A stretch of 31,052 nucleotides of DNA, taken from contig NC_087069.1 of NCBI RefSeq assembly GCF_963678635.1, forward strand, positions 41,594,831 to 41,625,882. The letters run 5' to 3'. The position numbers and the translations under genes are program-made. The notes beneath the pieces are model-generated. The model worked only from the letters and a program-made list of their open reading frames with translations. It searched no databases and was not told the origin of the DNA. Below, piece by piece: positions 20,348 through 28,671 of this stretch (its first letter is position 1; each line of letters starts with the position of its first letter). This stretch comes from Symsagittifera roscoffensis (lineage: Eukaryota; Xenacoelomorpha; Acoela; Convolutidae).

Positions 20348-21103
20348 CTAAGTTGCTCTGTATTTCTCGACAAAAGTAACCACCGCGAACATCTCTGCTT
20401 TCGGCGCCCCGTACTTCATTTCTGTATCACTCAAGACTTTTCTCCCGTACGCTATTGGTCTTAAGACTATCTTCCCGTTCCATTCTTGTTCTTGATGGAG
20501 AATTCCAGAAATCGCGACTACCGACGCGTCCGTATCCAACACGTACATCCCTTTTTCCGTTGGCATCGCTAAAAACGGTGCCTCGCACAACTCTTTCTTT
20601 TTTCTCTGGAATGATTCTTCTGCTGCGTTGTTCATTGTGAATTTTTTGCCTTTGTTTCTCATTAATTTGTGCATCGGGTATACCTTGTCTGCATAGCCCT
20701 TGATGAATTCCCTGTAGTAATTCGCAAAACCCAGTAAGCTCATCAACTGGTGTTCCGTTTTTGGCGATTTCCAAGATAGAACTGCTTCTACTGCATCGGG
20801 ATCCGGTCTGATGCCGTGCCCGTCCACCATCCTGCCCAAGTATTTTATCGAATCCTTGAGTATCTCGCACTTTGATGGTTTGCACTTTAGCCCCGACCTG
20901 TTCATGCATGCAAACACCTCGTCCAGTCGCTCGATGTGATCTTGCAGTGTAGGCGTCGCTATTACCACGTCATCCACGTAGCACATTTCCAGATTGCCAT
21001 ACTTTTTAGTCACACCTATCAATGCATGTGCCATCAACCGTTGAAATGTAGCCGTCGCATTGCAAAGACCAAACGGCATCCGTTTCCATTGAAACAGCCT
21101 CAA
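20348..21103 (-). CDS. pol: Reverse transcriptase palm/thumb and start of RNase H
   Basis: The enzyme copies element RNA into DNA. This 251-codon frame begins in the palm with 'MPFGLCNATATFQRLM'. It has the YVDD active-site box at residues 42-45 and 'LKCKPSKCEILKDSIKYLG' in the thumb region, then the connection and RNase H start with 'VLDTDAS' (190-194) and 'KAEMFAVV' (236-242). The order and spacing are those of Ty3/gypsy RT. It ends in a TAG where the RNase H domain changes frame. Confidence 0.95.
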   Translation of the reverse strand: MRLFQWKRMPFGLCNATATFQRLMAHALIGVTKKYGNLEMCYVDDVVIATPTLQDHIERLDEVFACMNRSGLKCKPSKCEILKDSIKYLGRMVDGHGIRPDPDAVEAVLSWKSPKTEHQLMSLLGFANYYREFIKGYADKVYPMHKLMRNKGKKFTMNNAAEESFQRKKKELCEAPFLAMPTEKGMYVLDTDASVVAISGILHQEQEWNGKIVLRPIAYGRKVLSDTEMKYGAPKAEMFAVVTFVEKYRAT

Positions 21104-21351
21104 CTCGGAAGCGAACCCTGTTTTGTCCCTGTCTTGCTTCCTCAGCGGAACCTACCAGAACGCCGAACCTAACGCCTAAATTTTGCGTCACCTAACTTCG
21201 AGAGGCTCTCGTCAATCCTAGGTATGGGATAGGCATCCTTCACCGTGACGGAGTTCAGATACCGAAAGTCACAGCAAAACCTCAACTGGTCGCCTTTCTT
21301 TTTGGCGATCATTACTCCACACGCCCACGGTGACTTGGATGGTTCTATCAT
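21104..21351 (-). pseudogene. pol: Reverse transcriptase fingers, broken at the first catalytic block
   Basis: The frame 21169-21351 contains the fingers motifs 'SPWACGVMIAKKKG', 'LRFCCDFRYLNSVT' and 'DAYPIPRIDESL'. After 'GDAKF' the reading is lost. A short deletion and frame change near 21165-21180 remove the part that normally carries the first catalytic aspartate. A TAG interrupts the next frame near 21150, where 'GSAFW' is seen. RT in this copy cannot be functional as it stands. Confidence 0.9.
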
Positions 21352-21352
21352 G

Positions 21353-21735
21353 TCATACTAGTAATGTCTCTATTTCTTTCCTACATGCCTCTGATTTGTG
21401 GGGGATCATGCGCCTCGCCCCCTCCCTGTGTGGTACCGCATTCTCTTCAAGTTCTATTTCATGCTCAACAAAATTACAACACCCGATGTCTGCCTTATGT
21501 CTCGAAAAAACTTCCTCGTTCCGCTCTTGTACGTCCTTGATGGATTCGAGCTGTTCGTCCGTCAATTGCCCCTTAAGTGTTCGATCTCCGGCAGAACCGG
21601 TTTATCACTTTGCATTTCATCTAGTGTGGGCCTTTCCGGAAAGTTCGAACAGCTCGATAGCCCATCGTCCGTCTCTGACTTAAGTGATTTCACAAGACCT
21701 GCTGAACCTTTTATTTTCTTCAATCGTGTCAAGAA
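21353..21735 (-). CDS. pol: Protease-RT connector and start of RT
   Basis: The frame 21353-21565 (70 codons) has 'HEIELEENAVPHREGARRM', the conserved lead-in of Ty3/gypsy RT. It stops at 21353 by a one-base frame difference from the next segment. Upstream, 21580-21735 is open in the frame of the Gag-protease ORF after its TGA at 21736-21738, then shifts near 21575. The breaks look like decay, but the TGA could also mark a natural Gag-Pro/Pol boundary. Confidence 0.75.
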
Positions 21736-24057
21736 TCAAATTTTGTCCCTATGATTGGGACAATCAACAACTTCATTTTGTTTTGAATTTTCATTCATTT
21801 CATATCGAATTTTAACGGGTAAAGCATATCCCAGCTTCCTCCCCCTCTGTATCGTGATGGGTGTATCAAGAGTATTCAACAAGACACTGAGACAGATACT
21901 GCTCTTGGTTATCGAGAAGGATCTTCCTAAAACAGCAGGACTTTGACTATTAGGATTAGGAACTATGCATACTTGCTTGTTGTCACTTAGTTCATTGTAA
22001 ATTTTTATTCGCAAGCTTACGATTGCCGCTTCGTTCGCCTTCAGCCTCACACTCCTCCTCAAGGAAGCCGGTGATTTATTTTCATTCGCTATTATTAAAT
22101 TTACCGGTTTAATTGCGTACCTCCTATCCGGGTTCCTTATCCTGAACATCGCATTGCTTAAATCAATTGTTACGTCGAAGTTCCTGATGAAGTCCCTGCC
22201 TAAAATGAACTGGTCAGACTCATTTAGGTTTTCTACCACAAGAAAGCTCATCCACAGATTGCGTTCCCCCAAATTTAGGGCTATTATTGGTGTTCTTCCT
22301 AGTACCCGCAGCGCCCCATTGTTAGCAGCTGACAACCGTATTCTCGATTCTATCAAGTCATCTTTGTTGAAGCCCATTCGCTCCCAAGTTTCGATTGGTA
22401 TGACACTCAAGACCGCTCCAGTTTCGAGTAACCCACGCAACTGAGTCTTCTTGCCACTTATGTCATGCACATGTGCTGATACGTCTGCCTCTGTCCCGAT
22501 GTGCATTGCATCTTCCTCCAGCATGGTACAGTGTCCAATCGATCTCACTTTTAGTTCTTCTTTGCCCACGTAGATCTGCCCCACTAGATCTTCATCACAT
22601 GTTATCATTGTTTTCGTGTAGATGTTTATCCCATCTATATTCCTCATCACCTCATGCGGACCATAAGCTTCTGTATATCTGTTGTCCACACGGACCGACT
22701 TGCTGCCACCTCTCGTGAGTAGCGCCCTCCAGGCTCTAGAAGTCGTCTGTGGGCTTATCGCACTCAAGTAATCTGCGTATACGTCGATGTGCATTATCGT
22801 CTGGTCGCTGGGTTCACTTAAGTTCCTTGTCACCTCATGGCCACCTACAGTGATTATTGACATTATCCTGGCACCGATTTTCGTTATGCCGAATGGCTTT
22901 CCCGTCATCATTTTCAGAGTGTTGCAATTTCCACTCTTCGTCGACCCTGCTACAGTTTCTGGCACTGGCACCGAGCAACTTAACGTCTCATTCAATCTCT
23001 GTCTGTCGATCTCTTGCTTCAACCGTTGTTCTATTTCCTTCGTTGCTAGGTCCTGTTTCACCTTGTTAATCGCCTCTGACGCCGCTTTCTCATAATTTAT
23101 CTCTAGGGCATTCCTGGCCGTGGCCTCTATCGCACTGTTAACTTGCGTTACAGCCTTCACTGTCTTCGTTGGCAGTTCCGTACTCGGTGCTTCCAAGTTT
23201 TTTGTTTCAAACTCGATTTGTCTATTTCTCTGATTCTGCACCGTCGCTAATGTCAATTTATGTTTAGGGTGACTCTGCTTCTTGCCTGCCTCCCAAAACA
23301 ACGGACAGTCCATCCTGAAGTGCCCCTCCTGATTGCAGAAGAAGCATCTTGCACCTATTTTGATTATTAAGCCACTATAGTACTCGTGTTCTTCCATCTG
23401 GCTCATATCTTCCTCATCTGGTGCGTATCCCAGACTCTTCATGCCCTGCTTGTATGTTGTGCAATCCGCCACGTGATGATCAGCTGAGCCGCAGTTCGCG
23501 CATGATCTACGTTTGTCCATGTCATCTCTAGTCTTGTACCATGACGACCTTTGTGGTTGGCTCCCCCCTTGCATGTTCCTGTTATCCGAATATGTGTGTT
23601 TCTTGGGCTTCATTAGCATGTACACCCTTGACTTCTGTCTCATCTCCTCTGGAGTCGGTGCGTTGTCTTTTGACAATGTATAGTACATTGCTAACATTGT
23701 TCTCAAGTCATCACTTTTTACCCCATCAATGAACTTTGAGGCGATGCTAAAGTTTCTTCTGTTCGTTGACTCTTTAGGATCACTTCTTCGTCTCAAGCTC
23801 TCGAGATCATCTAGGAACCGATAAATCGATTCATCGTCCCTTTGCCTTATCTTTTCAAATCGCATCATCGCTTGATGACCCTTCATGCCTGACCCGAATT
23901 GATTCAACAATATCTCAAAGATTTTATCCGCAGTGTCGCGTTCCTCTTCCATCTTCGCAACCACGCACTTCAACGCCGTGCCTTCTAAGTTATTGAGTAT
24001 CGCTGTGCATGCTTGTCTCTCATCGTTCAAGTTGTCTTGTTCCAAGTGTAATCTCAT
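21736..24057 (-). CDS. gag: Gag (capsid-like region, two zinc knuckles) fused to aspartic protease
   Basis: This is the longest intact frame of the window, 773 codons. Residues 1-150 match the retrotransposon Gag capsid-like pattern ('NNLEGTALKCVVAKM', 'FEKIRQRDDESIYRFLDDL'). Two CX2CX4HX4C zinc knuckles for RNA binding lie at 187-200 ('CANCGSADHHVADC') and 238-251 ('CFFCNQEGHFRMDC'), separated by a 37-residue acidic insert. A coiled, charged stretch covers 320-360. The retropepsin-like protease lies at about 535-645, with 'GLLETGAVLSVIP' and 'FILGRDFIRNFDVTI'. The active-site Asp of D(T/S)G is Glu here. The true Gag N-terminus lies upstream: the frame is open beyond the listed start except for a TGA at 24067-24069. 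Confidence 0.95.
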   Translation of the reverse strand: MRLHLEQDNLNDERQACTAILNNLEGTALKCVVAKMEEERDTADKIFEILLNQFGSGMKGHQAMMRFEKIRQRDDESIYRFLDDLESLRRRSDPKESTNRRNFSIASKFIDGVKSDDLRTMLAMYYTLSKDNAPTPEEMRQKSRVYMLMKPKKHTYSDNRNMQGGSQPQRSSWYKTRDDMDKRRSCANCGSADHHVADCTTYKQGMKSLGYAPDEEDMSQMEEHEYYSGLIIKIGARCFFCNQEGHFRMDCPLFWEAGKKQSHPKHKLTLATVQNQRNRQIEFETKNLEAPSTELPTKTVKAVTQVNSAIEATARNALEINYEKAASEAINKVKQDLATKEIEQRLKQEIDRQRLNETLSCSVPVPETVAGSTKSGNCNTLKMMTGKPFGITKIGARIMSIITVGGHEVTRNLSEPSDQTIMHIDVYADYLSAISPQTTSRAWRALLTRGGSKSVRVDNRYTEAYGPHEVMRNIDGINIYTKTMITCDEDLVGQIYVGKEELKVRSIGHCTMLEEDAMHIGTEADVSAHVHDISGKKTQLRGLLETGAVLSVIPIETWERMGFNKDDLIESRIRLSAANNGALRVLGRTPIIALNLGERNLWMSFLVVENLNESDQFILGRDFIRNFDVTIDLSNAMFRIRNPDRRYAIKPVNLIIANENKSPASLRRSVRLKANEAAIVSLRIKIYNELSDNKQVCIVPNPNSQSPAVLGRSFSITKSSICLSVLLNTLDTPITIQRGRKLGYALPVKIRYEMNENSKQNEVVDCPNHRDKI

Positions 24058-24310
24058 GACTTCTACTCAAGTATCAATGTATCCATCTGAATCATCCTTG
24101 AATTCTTTCGGTTTTTTGAAAGTTTTCCTGGATTTGTTACCTCCTCTGTCACTCGAGTCGGTGTTCCTCGTGGCGAAGGCTTCTAGTGTCCTGTTCATCA
24201 TTTCCCAGGTGCTTGCCCACGTCATGGCATCCGGTCCCACGTTATTGTGAGTCGGGAATCCCCTGGACCACTCGTCGTATTTGCTGTTCCAATTTTCATA
24301 ATCACTTTGC
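24058..24310 (-). pseudogene. gag: Upstream part of Gag capsid region, in frame with an intervening TGA
   Basis: In the same frame as 21736-24057, protein-like sequence runs from the homopolymer tract at 24310 down to the capsid region ('NKSRKTFKKPKEFKDDSDG'). It is interrupted only by TGA at 24067-24069, at a position where the Gag family often has a tryptophan. This supports a point mutation rather than a natural end. Confidence 0.7.
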
Positions 24311-24563
24311 CCCCCCCCCCCCCCCCCGGTGCTGTGCTCGCGGCATCCCGGGGTAATGGTAACAGTGCTGATTGCCGTTTGTTTCGTTGTGGTTCCACAA
24401 ATTCAACTCTGTTGCCTTGCGTTCGATTCACTGCCGGCCTGTCTTGTGACGTACAGTTTCTCAAGATTGCGTCTAGTTTTGCCAGTATTGCACATGAACT
24501 CTCAGCCTGGTCCCTACTCATTGTGTCCATTCTCGTTACCAGACTCCCCAACTGGCTGTTCAC
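24222..24563 (-). CDS. gag: Gag N-terminal region, coiled-coil part ending at a G-run
   Basis: This 113-codon frame has helical sequence ('LAKLDAILRN') and a Gly run encoded by an 18-base homopolymer (C on the plus strand, 24310-24327). After the tract, coding continues in another frame (24058-24310), so its length decides whether Gag is continuous. Upstream it joins 24560-24997 by another frame difference at about 24562. It looks like one Gag N-terminal domain split over frames. Confidence 0.6.
   Translation of the reverse strand: MNSQLGSLVTRMDTMSRDQAESSCAILAKLDAILRNCTSQDRPAVNRTQGNRVEFVEPQRNKRQSALLPLPRDAASTAPGGGGGGKVIMKIGTANTTSGPGDSRLTITWDRMP
24310..24327 (-). repeat. 18-bp homopolymer (G on coding strand) in Gag
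   Basis: An uninterrupted run of 18 C on the plus strand sits within the Gag coding region. The reading frame differs on either side of it. Such runs are unstable in replication and are also error-prone in sequencing. Confidence 0.97.
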
Positions 24564-24997
24564 GCGTCATATCGTTGCTTCATCTCTTGCATGTCTCTTT
24601 TGATGTTCCTGCCTCGCTCTCCGTCAGTGGCATCTACTTTGTCCGAGATCTGCTGAAGCTTTTCCTCTGCCGCTTTCGCCAGATTCGAATAGTTGTCCAG
24701 GTACTCGTGTTTTTTGTATCTTAATTTTTTCTTTATCACCTTTCTATCCTCCTCGCTGTGCTTTAGTCTCTTGTCGATCTGATCTAGCTTCGCCATCAGA
24801 TCGCCCAGATCTAGAGAAGTTGTTGTTTCATGGTCAGCTGTTGCCCTGTTGTTGGCTGCTGCTCCCGGTTTGACCTGGTCTTCGTCTTGGTTGGTCTCTG
24901 TCAATTTCGTGGAAACTGTTCCGAATGGTTTGCCTTTCTCGGCTTTCGGTTCCTCCGTCACTATGTCTCCTGATTTCATGCCGACCATCATTGCCAA
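24560..24997 (-). CDS. gag: Gag N-terminal region, helical
   Basis: This 145-codon frame has a strongly helical, charged second half ('DLMAKLDQIDKRLKHSEED', 'YSNLAKAAEEKLQQISDKV') typical of a coiled-coil Gag N-terminus. ATG codons at its start overlap the TGA that ends the upstream ORF (minus-strand ATGATGG around 24985-24991). It may therefore be either the natural Gag start after a small leader ORF or the continuation of that ORF after a frameshift. Confidence 0.6.
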   Translation of the reverse strand: MAMMVGMKSGDIVTEEPKAEKGKPFGTVSTKLTETNQDEDQVKPGAAANNRATADHETTTSLDLGDLMAKLDQIDKRLKHSEEDRKVIKKKLRYKKHEYLDNYSNLAKAAEEKLQQISDKVDATDGERGRNIKRDMQEMKQRYDA

Positions 24998-25401
24998 CCT
25001 TTCAGTAAATGACGTTCTTTTGCTTGAGACTCGTCCTTTACCGTTTCTGGCGTGTTGCCCGTTGTGTCCTCCACAGTGCCTACCGGCAAGAACTCCATCG
25101 ACTTTGCATTTAGTTCCTCTGCATTCGGCATCGGTGTCGACTCCGTCGTCTTCTTCTCCACCTCATCCACACTCTGGTCTGGTGTTTCTAGGTCAATCTC
25201 GTTGGCGGGTTCCGCTTGTTTCCCTTCCTCGCCCTCTTTTGTCTTGTTCTCTCTATTACTCTTCGTGTTGACCATGCTAACTGAAAAGTTCTTCTTTGTT
25301 ATTCTTGGCCCAACCAATGTCATTTTACGTAGCGACGAGTTATATTTTGTCTTTGATTCTGTCGATCTTTTTACAGCTACCGGTACCCTGCTCCGTCTCA
25401 T
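24988..25401 (-). CDS. First ORF of the element: basic/acidic protein, Gag start or separate leader ORF
   Basis: A true ATG at 25401 opens a 137-codon frame that starts basic ('MRRSRVPVAVKRSTESK') and becomes Glu/Thr-rich. No domain is recognised. It is the first substantial coding frame after the leader. Its stop (TGA at 24988-24990) overlaps start codons of the next frame. Ogre-type giant Ty3 elements carry an extra ORF before gag, so a separate ORF is possible; a Gag N-terminal extension broken by one frameshift is equally possible. Confidence 0.55.
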   Translation of the reverse strand: MRRSRVPVAVKRSTESKTKYNSSLRKMTLVGPRITKKNFSVSMVNTKSNRENKTKEGEEGKQAEPANEIDLETPDQSVDEVEKKTTESTPMPNAEELNAKSMEFLPVGTVEDTTGNTPETVKDESQAKERHLLKGWQ

Positions 25402-25619
25402 GATTTTTATTTACAATTGATTCTATTTACAATATTGCTATTTACAAAATCCTATTCTAAGAATTAAAAAAAATTTTCGATAAGAAAAAGATAAACTACT
25501 TTCCTATTCCTTATAAGATTTTATTAAAATTTTACTAATTCGTGATCCTAACAGTATCCGATTTATCGCGATTTAACGTTCCGACTAGTCCTATTGCTTT
25601 TGATTCAGTTATTTCGACC

Positions 25620-26470
25620 TGTCTTAAGACCCTTTAGTACCGTCACACCACTTCTTCGTGCTGTCCCAAGCCTTCTCTCTACTGTCCCAAGACTATTCGG
25701 TGCTGTCTCAGTACTGCTTGTTAGTGTCCCAATATCACTGTCCCAAGACCCTTGCCCCAAGACTACTGTCCCAAGACTACTGTCCCAAGACAATTGTCCC
25801 AAGACTACTTTCCCAAGACTACTGCCCAAGACTAGTGTCCCAAGACTATTGTCCCAAGACTACTGTCTCAAGACTAGTGTCCCAAGACTACTGTCCCATG
25901 ACTAGTGTCCCAAGACTACTGTCCCAAGACTACTGTCCCAAGACCAGTGTCCCAAGACTTTTGTCCCAAGACTACTGTCCCAAGACTAGTGTCCCAAGAC
26001 TACTGTCCCAAGACCACTGTCCCAAGACCACTGTCCCAAGACCACTGTCCAAAGACCACTGTCCCAAGACCATTGTCCCAAGACCACTGTCCCAAGACCA
26101 CTGTCCCAAGACCAATGTCCCAAGACCACTGTCCCAAGACCACTGTCCCAAGACCACTGTCCCAAGACCACTGACCCAAGACCACTGTCCCAAGACTACT
26201 GTCCCAAGACCACTGTCCCAAGACCAGTGTCCCAAGACTACTGTCCCAAGACCACTGTCCCAAGACCACTGTCCCAAGACCGTACAAAGACTGTTCTGGC
26301 CCAAGACTGTCCCAAGACTGCACCGTCCCAAGACTGTCCCAAGACTGCACTGTCCCAAGACTGTCCCAAGACTGCACTGCTCCATGACCGTCCCCAGACT
26401 GCACTGTCCCAAGACTTCTTCGGTACTGTCCCCAGACTTGTCACCAAGTGTCTCGATAGTAGGATTTCTT
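25620..26470. repeat. 14-bp minisatellite in the leader
   Basis: The plus-strand unit 'tcccaagaccactg' repeats with 14-bp spacing, most regularly from about 25735 to 26280 (around 40 units). Flanking zones are more diverged. Variants (accactg, actactg, actagtg) occur in blocks. From about 26285 to 26420 the unit changes to a longer form built on 'actgtcccaagactgcactg'. Because 14 is not a multiple of three, the array encodes the same peptide family in every frame, which explains the repetitive open frames on both strands. Confidence 0.95.
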
Positions 26471-27330
26471 CCTCTTCGTTGTGGGGACTCTTGAACCACT
26501 GTACCGTGTACCACCACTTGAGCTCTAGTAAAAGTTTTCCCAAAAACCCTATCTTAATGGCCAAAAGCTTCAAATACTGACCCCCCTGTATTTATATCCC
26601 TTTCGTTGTTTCCAGGCAATTTGAAACCCCAACTTCTTCGCAGGTATCTTGTGATCACCTGTTCGTTCAAATACCAATAAAAAATTCTCACCAAAACGTA
26701 AAAATTTAAACAGGAAAAATTATAAAAAGAGAGAGATGAACCCACCTAAAATTCAAAGCTGACAGATGTCAACCTTTGTCCGAAAAATCGTCTGGTAACC
26801 GATTGCCACGCGTTTTCCTCCCCCCTGCTAGCGATCTTATGGGGTATCACAAAAACTGTCTATGTCCGTTCCCCCTAAACGATCCGACCAGGGTACCTAC
26901 CTTAACTCAATGTTAAATTTGGATATCCGCTTCTTATAACCAACGCGTGTAAGTATCTAATGTAACTAAATCGACGATGCCGAACAATTAGTTACTCTAA
27001 TGTGTCCCCCCTTTTTACACTTTACAACCACCGACCTTTAACCTAACCAGCTCCCCTCTTAAGCCGAAAACTCCCTTAAACGCCGGGTGCTAAACCTCTC
27101 GAGAGAAAACCGTAGACCTGTTTCCAGGCCTGCTTGAGTAAAAACTTCCTCAAAACAATGGGGTTTCCGCTTATCCAATTTTACACTTATTTCCTATAAT
27201 GTAATGTGGATTTTAACGATACCCGTTTGTCCAACTTGAGAATACCCCTGCGCGTCCTCTTATTGTTGTACCGGTCTCGTGCTGGTTGTCCCCTTGACGT
27301 GCACTGCACTTGACACCAGCACCACATCCC

Positions 27331-27520
27331 CACTTAGCTGGTCACCTCTTCCAGTCAAGTCTCCTAGCGGTTCAGCTCGATCCTTGTGAACCACTTTCCC
27401 ACTCGGCTGGTCACTTCTTCCAGCCAAGTCTCCTAGTGGTTCAGCTCAATCCTTGTGAACCACTTTCCCACTCGGCTGGTCACCTCTTCCAGTCAAGTCT
27501 CCTAGTTGTCCAGCTAAGTT
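27331..27520. repeat. 69-bp tandem repeat in the leader, nearly three copies
   Basis: The block starting 'cactcggctggtcac' (first copy 'cacttagctggtcac') begins at 27331, 27400 and 27469, an exact 69-bp spacing. Each copy includes 'tcttccag.caagtctccta' and 'ttcagctc.atccttgtgaa'. The third copy is partial. Its length is divisible by three, so a plus-strand frame stays open through it, but nothing else supports coding. Confidence 0.9.
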
Positions 27521-27976
27521 GCAAGCTATCTGAAAACCCTTAACAACGCCCCCCACTTGGGCACCTTATTGAGGTCAATGGTTTAGATTGCTAGGTTGAT
27601 CGAAACGATCGGTCTTATAAAACAGTATGGGTATACTGTTTAATTCATATAAAGGTTTGATCCAACTAATCTGGTGTCAAAGTTACTGTCTTTTTTGTTT
27701 TATGGTTTTTGTTCCTTTTTCTATTCTTTTTTCTTGTTTTTGTTTCGCTTTTTGTCTTTTGCTCGTGTTTTTTGTCCCCCTAGTTACCCCTACTCGGTTA
27801 GCTAAGCCTCGTTTGGAGAGCTTACCAGGAAGTTTTCTCAAGTTTTCTTAAAATTCTATCACGGTACAACCGGAAGGTTTACACGTTCCCGCTGAACCGT
27901 ACCACCGGTACTCTAGAATGCGCATGTAGACCGGAGCTGTGTCAAGTGGGTTCAACTTCGTAGTCATGATGTCGTA

Positions 27977-27994
27977 AAACACCCAGGAGCGCCA
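27977..27994 (-). other. Candidate tRNA primer-binding site
   Basis: On the minus strand, 11 bases inside the 5' LTR, the sequence TGGCGCTCCTGGGTG begins with the TGG expected from pairing to a tRNA 3' CCA. The usual offset is 0-5 bases, so this is unusually far in. I cannot name the tRNA. Confidence 0.35.
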
Positions 27995-28005
27995 TAAGAA
28001 CACTA

Positions 28006-28671
28006 TGTAACAGTCGCCTACTTCGGTCACATATGAGGCTTAAGAAAACTAGGCCCTATAACCATTGGCTCAAGAGTCAGGGACACTATCTTTTATGTTT
28101 TTCAACCTCAAAAACGGTCGGAGCCAATTCGGTTCACTTGCGACATGAGACTAGAACCCGTTACAGCTTAAAGGCCACTACCAAAATACCCCCCACTCTA
28201 GAAAATAAGAACGTCCCCATATTTAGGTCTCAAAATACCCAAAATACACGAACGCTGTTAAAAACAGGGTTGGAACAATCCGTTAAGTTACTTTTTATTG
28301 GACAGTGGAACTTTGATCCATTTCAGATGGATCAACCTAAAACTCGCCTTACCTCAACATTTTTATCATAAAATACACTCGGGAAAATTACATTAGGTAC
28401 TTACATAGCAGCACACTTGAGAATCAGAGTAATTAAGCTAATTAGTAACTCTAGCATAAATATAATTGAATATAACTCGAGAAGTTTTCTATCAATGAAT
28501 TCCAATCCAGGATGTTTTCAGTTGTCGCAAGAATTTTTGATGTTTTCAGTTGTCCCGAGAAAACTGAGCATGACAGGCTCAATTGGAATTTTTGAAAAAT
28601 TAAACTTCATCCCAAAACCACGTATTTCGTATTCCTCAAGGTCAAACTTCCAGATATGACCGACTGGCACA
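28006..28671 (-). repeat. Right LTR (5' LTR of the element)
   Basis: This 666-bp direct repeat of 6683-7352 has the same TGTAACAG and GGCACA ends on the plus strand. An AATAAA signal in element orientation lies at 28294-28299, and a TATA-like AT-rich box lies at about 28455-28475. Sequence resumes as satellite at 28672 without a duplicate of the bases before 6683. Confidence 0.95.

Larger units (their letters stand above)
25402..28005 (-). other. Long 5' leader of the element
   Basis: About 2.6 kb lie between the 5' LTR and the first ATG-led ORF. The leader holds the 14-bp minisatellite (about 25620-26470), the 69-bp repeats (27331-27520) and a stretch near 27680-27780 that is strongly T-rich on the plus strand (A-rich in the element RNA). 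Positions 25402-25600 are AT-rich. In 26480-27330 I see no gene or repeat. The long open frames over the minisatellite are repeat artefacts. Confidence 0.75.
6683..28671 (-). mobile_element. Giant Ty3/gypsy-like LTR retrotransposon, about 22 kb, defective copy
   Basis: Two near-identical direct repeats of about 668 bp bound an interior that encodes, in minus-strand order, Gag with zinc knuckles, protease, reverse transcriptase, RNase H and integrase. RT before integrase is the Ty3/gypsy (Metaviridae) order. The element inserts into the satellite: monomer sequence stops at 6682 and resumes at 28672 at nearly the same monomer phase. Typical Ty3 elements are 5-8 kb. The extra length here comes from a 2.6-kb leader and about 10 kb downstream of integrase, which carries macro, coiled-coil and SGNH hydrolase segments. 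Many frame breaks and about 4% LTR divergence show that it is an old, non-autonomous copy. No target-site duplication is visible. Confidence 0.95.

Noticed and set aside
25658-26494. Long plus- and minus-strand frames of repetitive SQD/CPK or LGQWSWDS type peptides
   Set aside because: They are produced by the 14-bp minisatellite, which is open in all frames. There is no start context or non-repetitive part to support a protein.
27310-27543. Plus-strand 77-residue frame with 23-residue repeats
   Set aside because: It is explained by the 69-bp tandem repeat, whose length is a multiple of three, and lies antisense in the leader.
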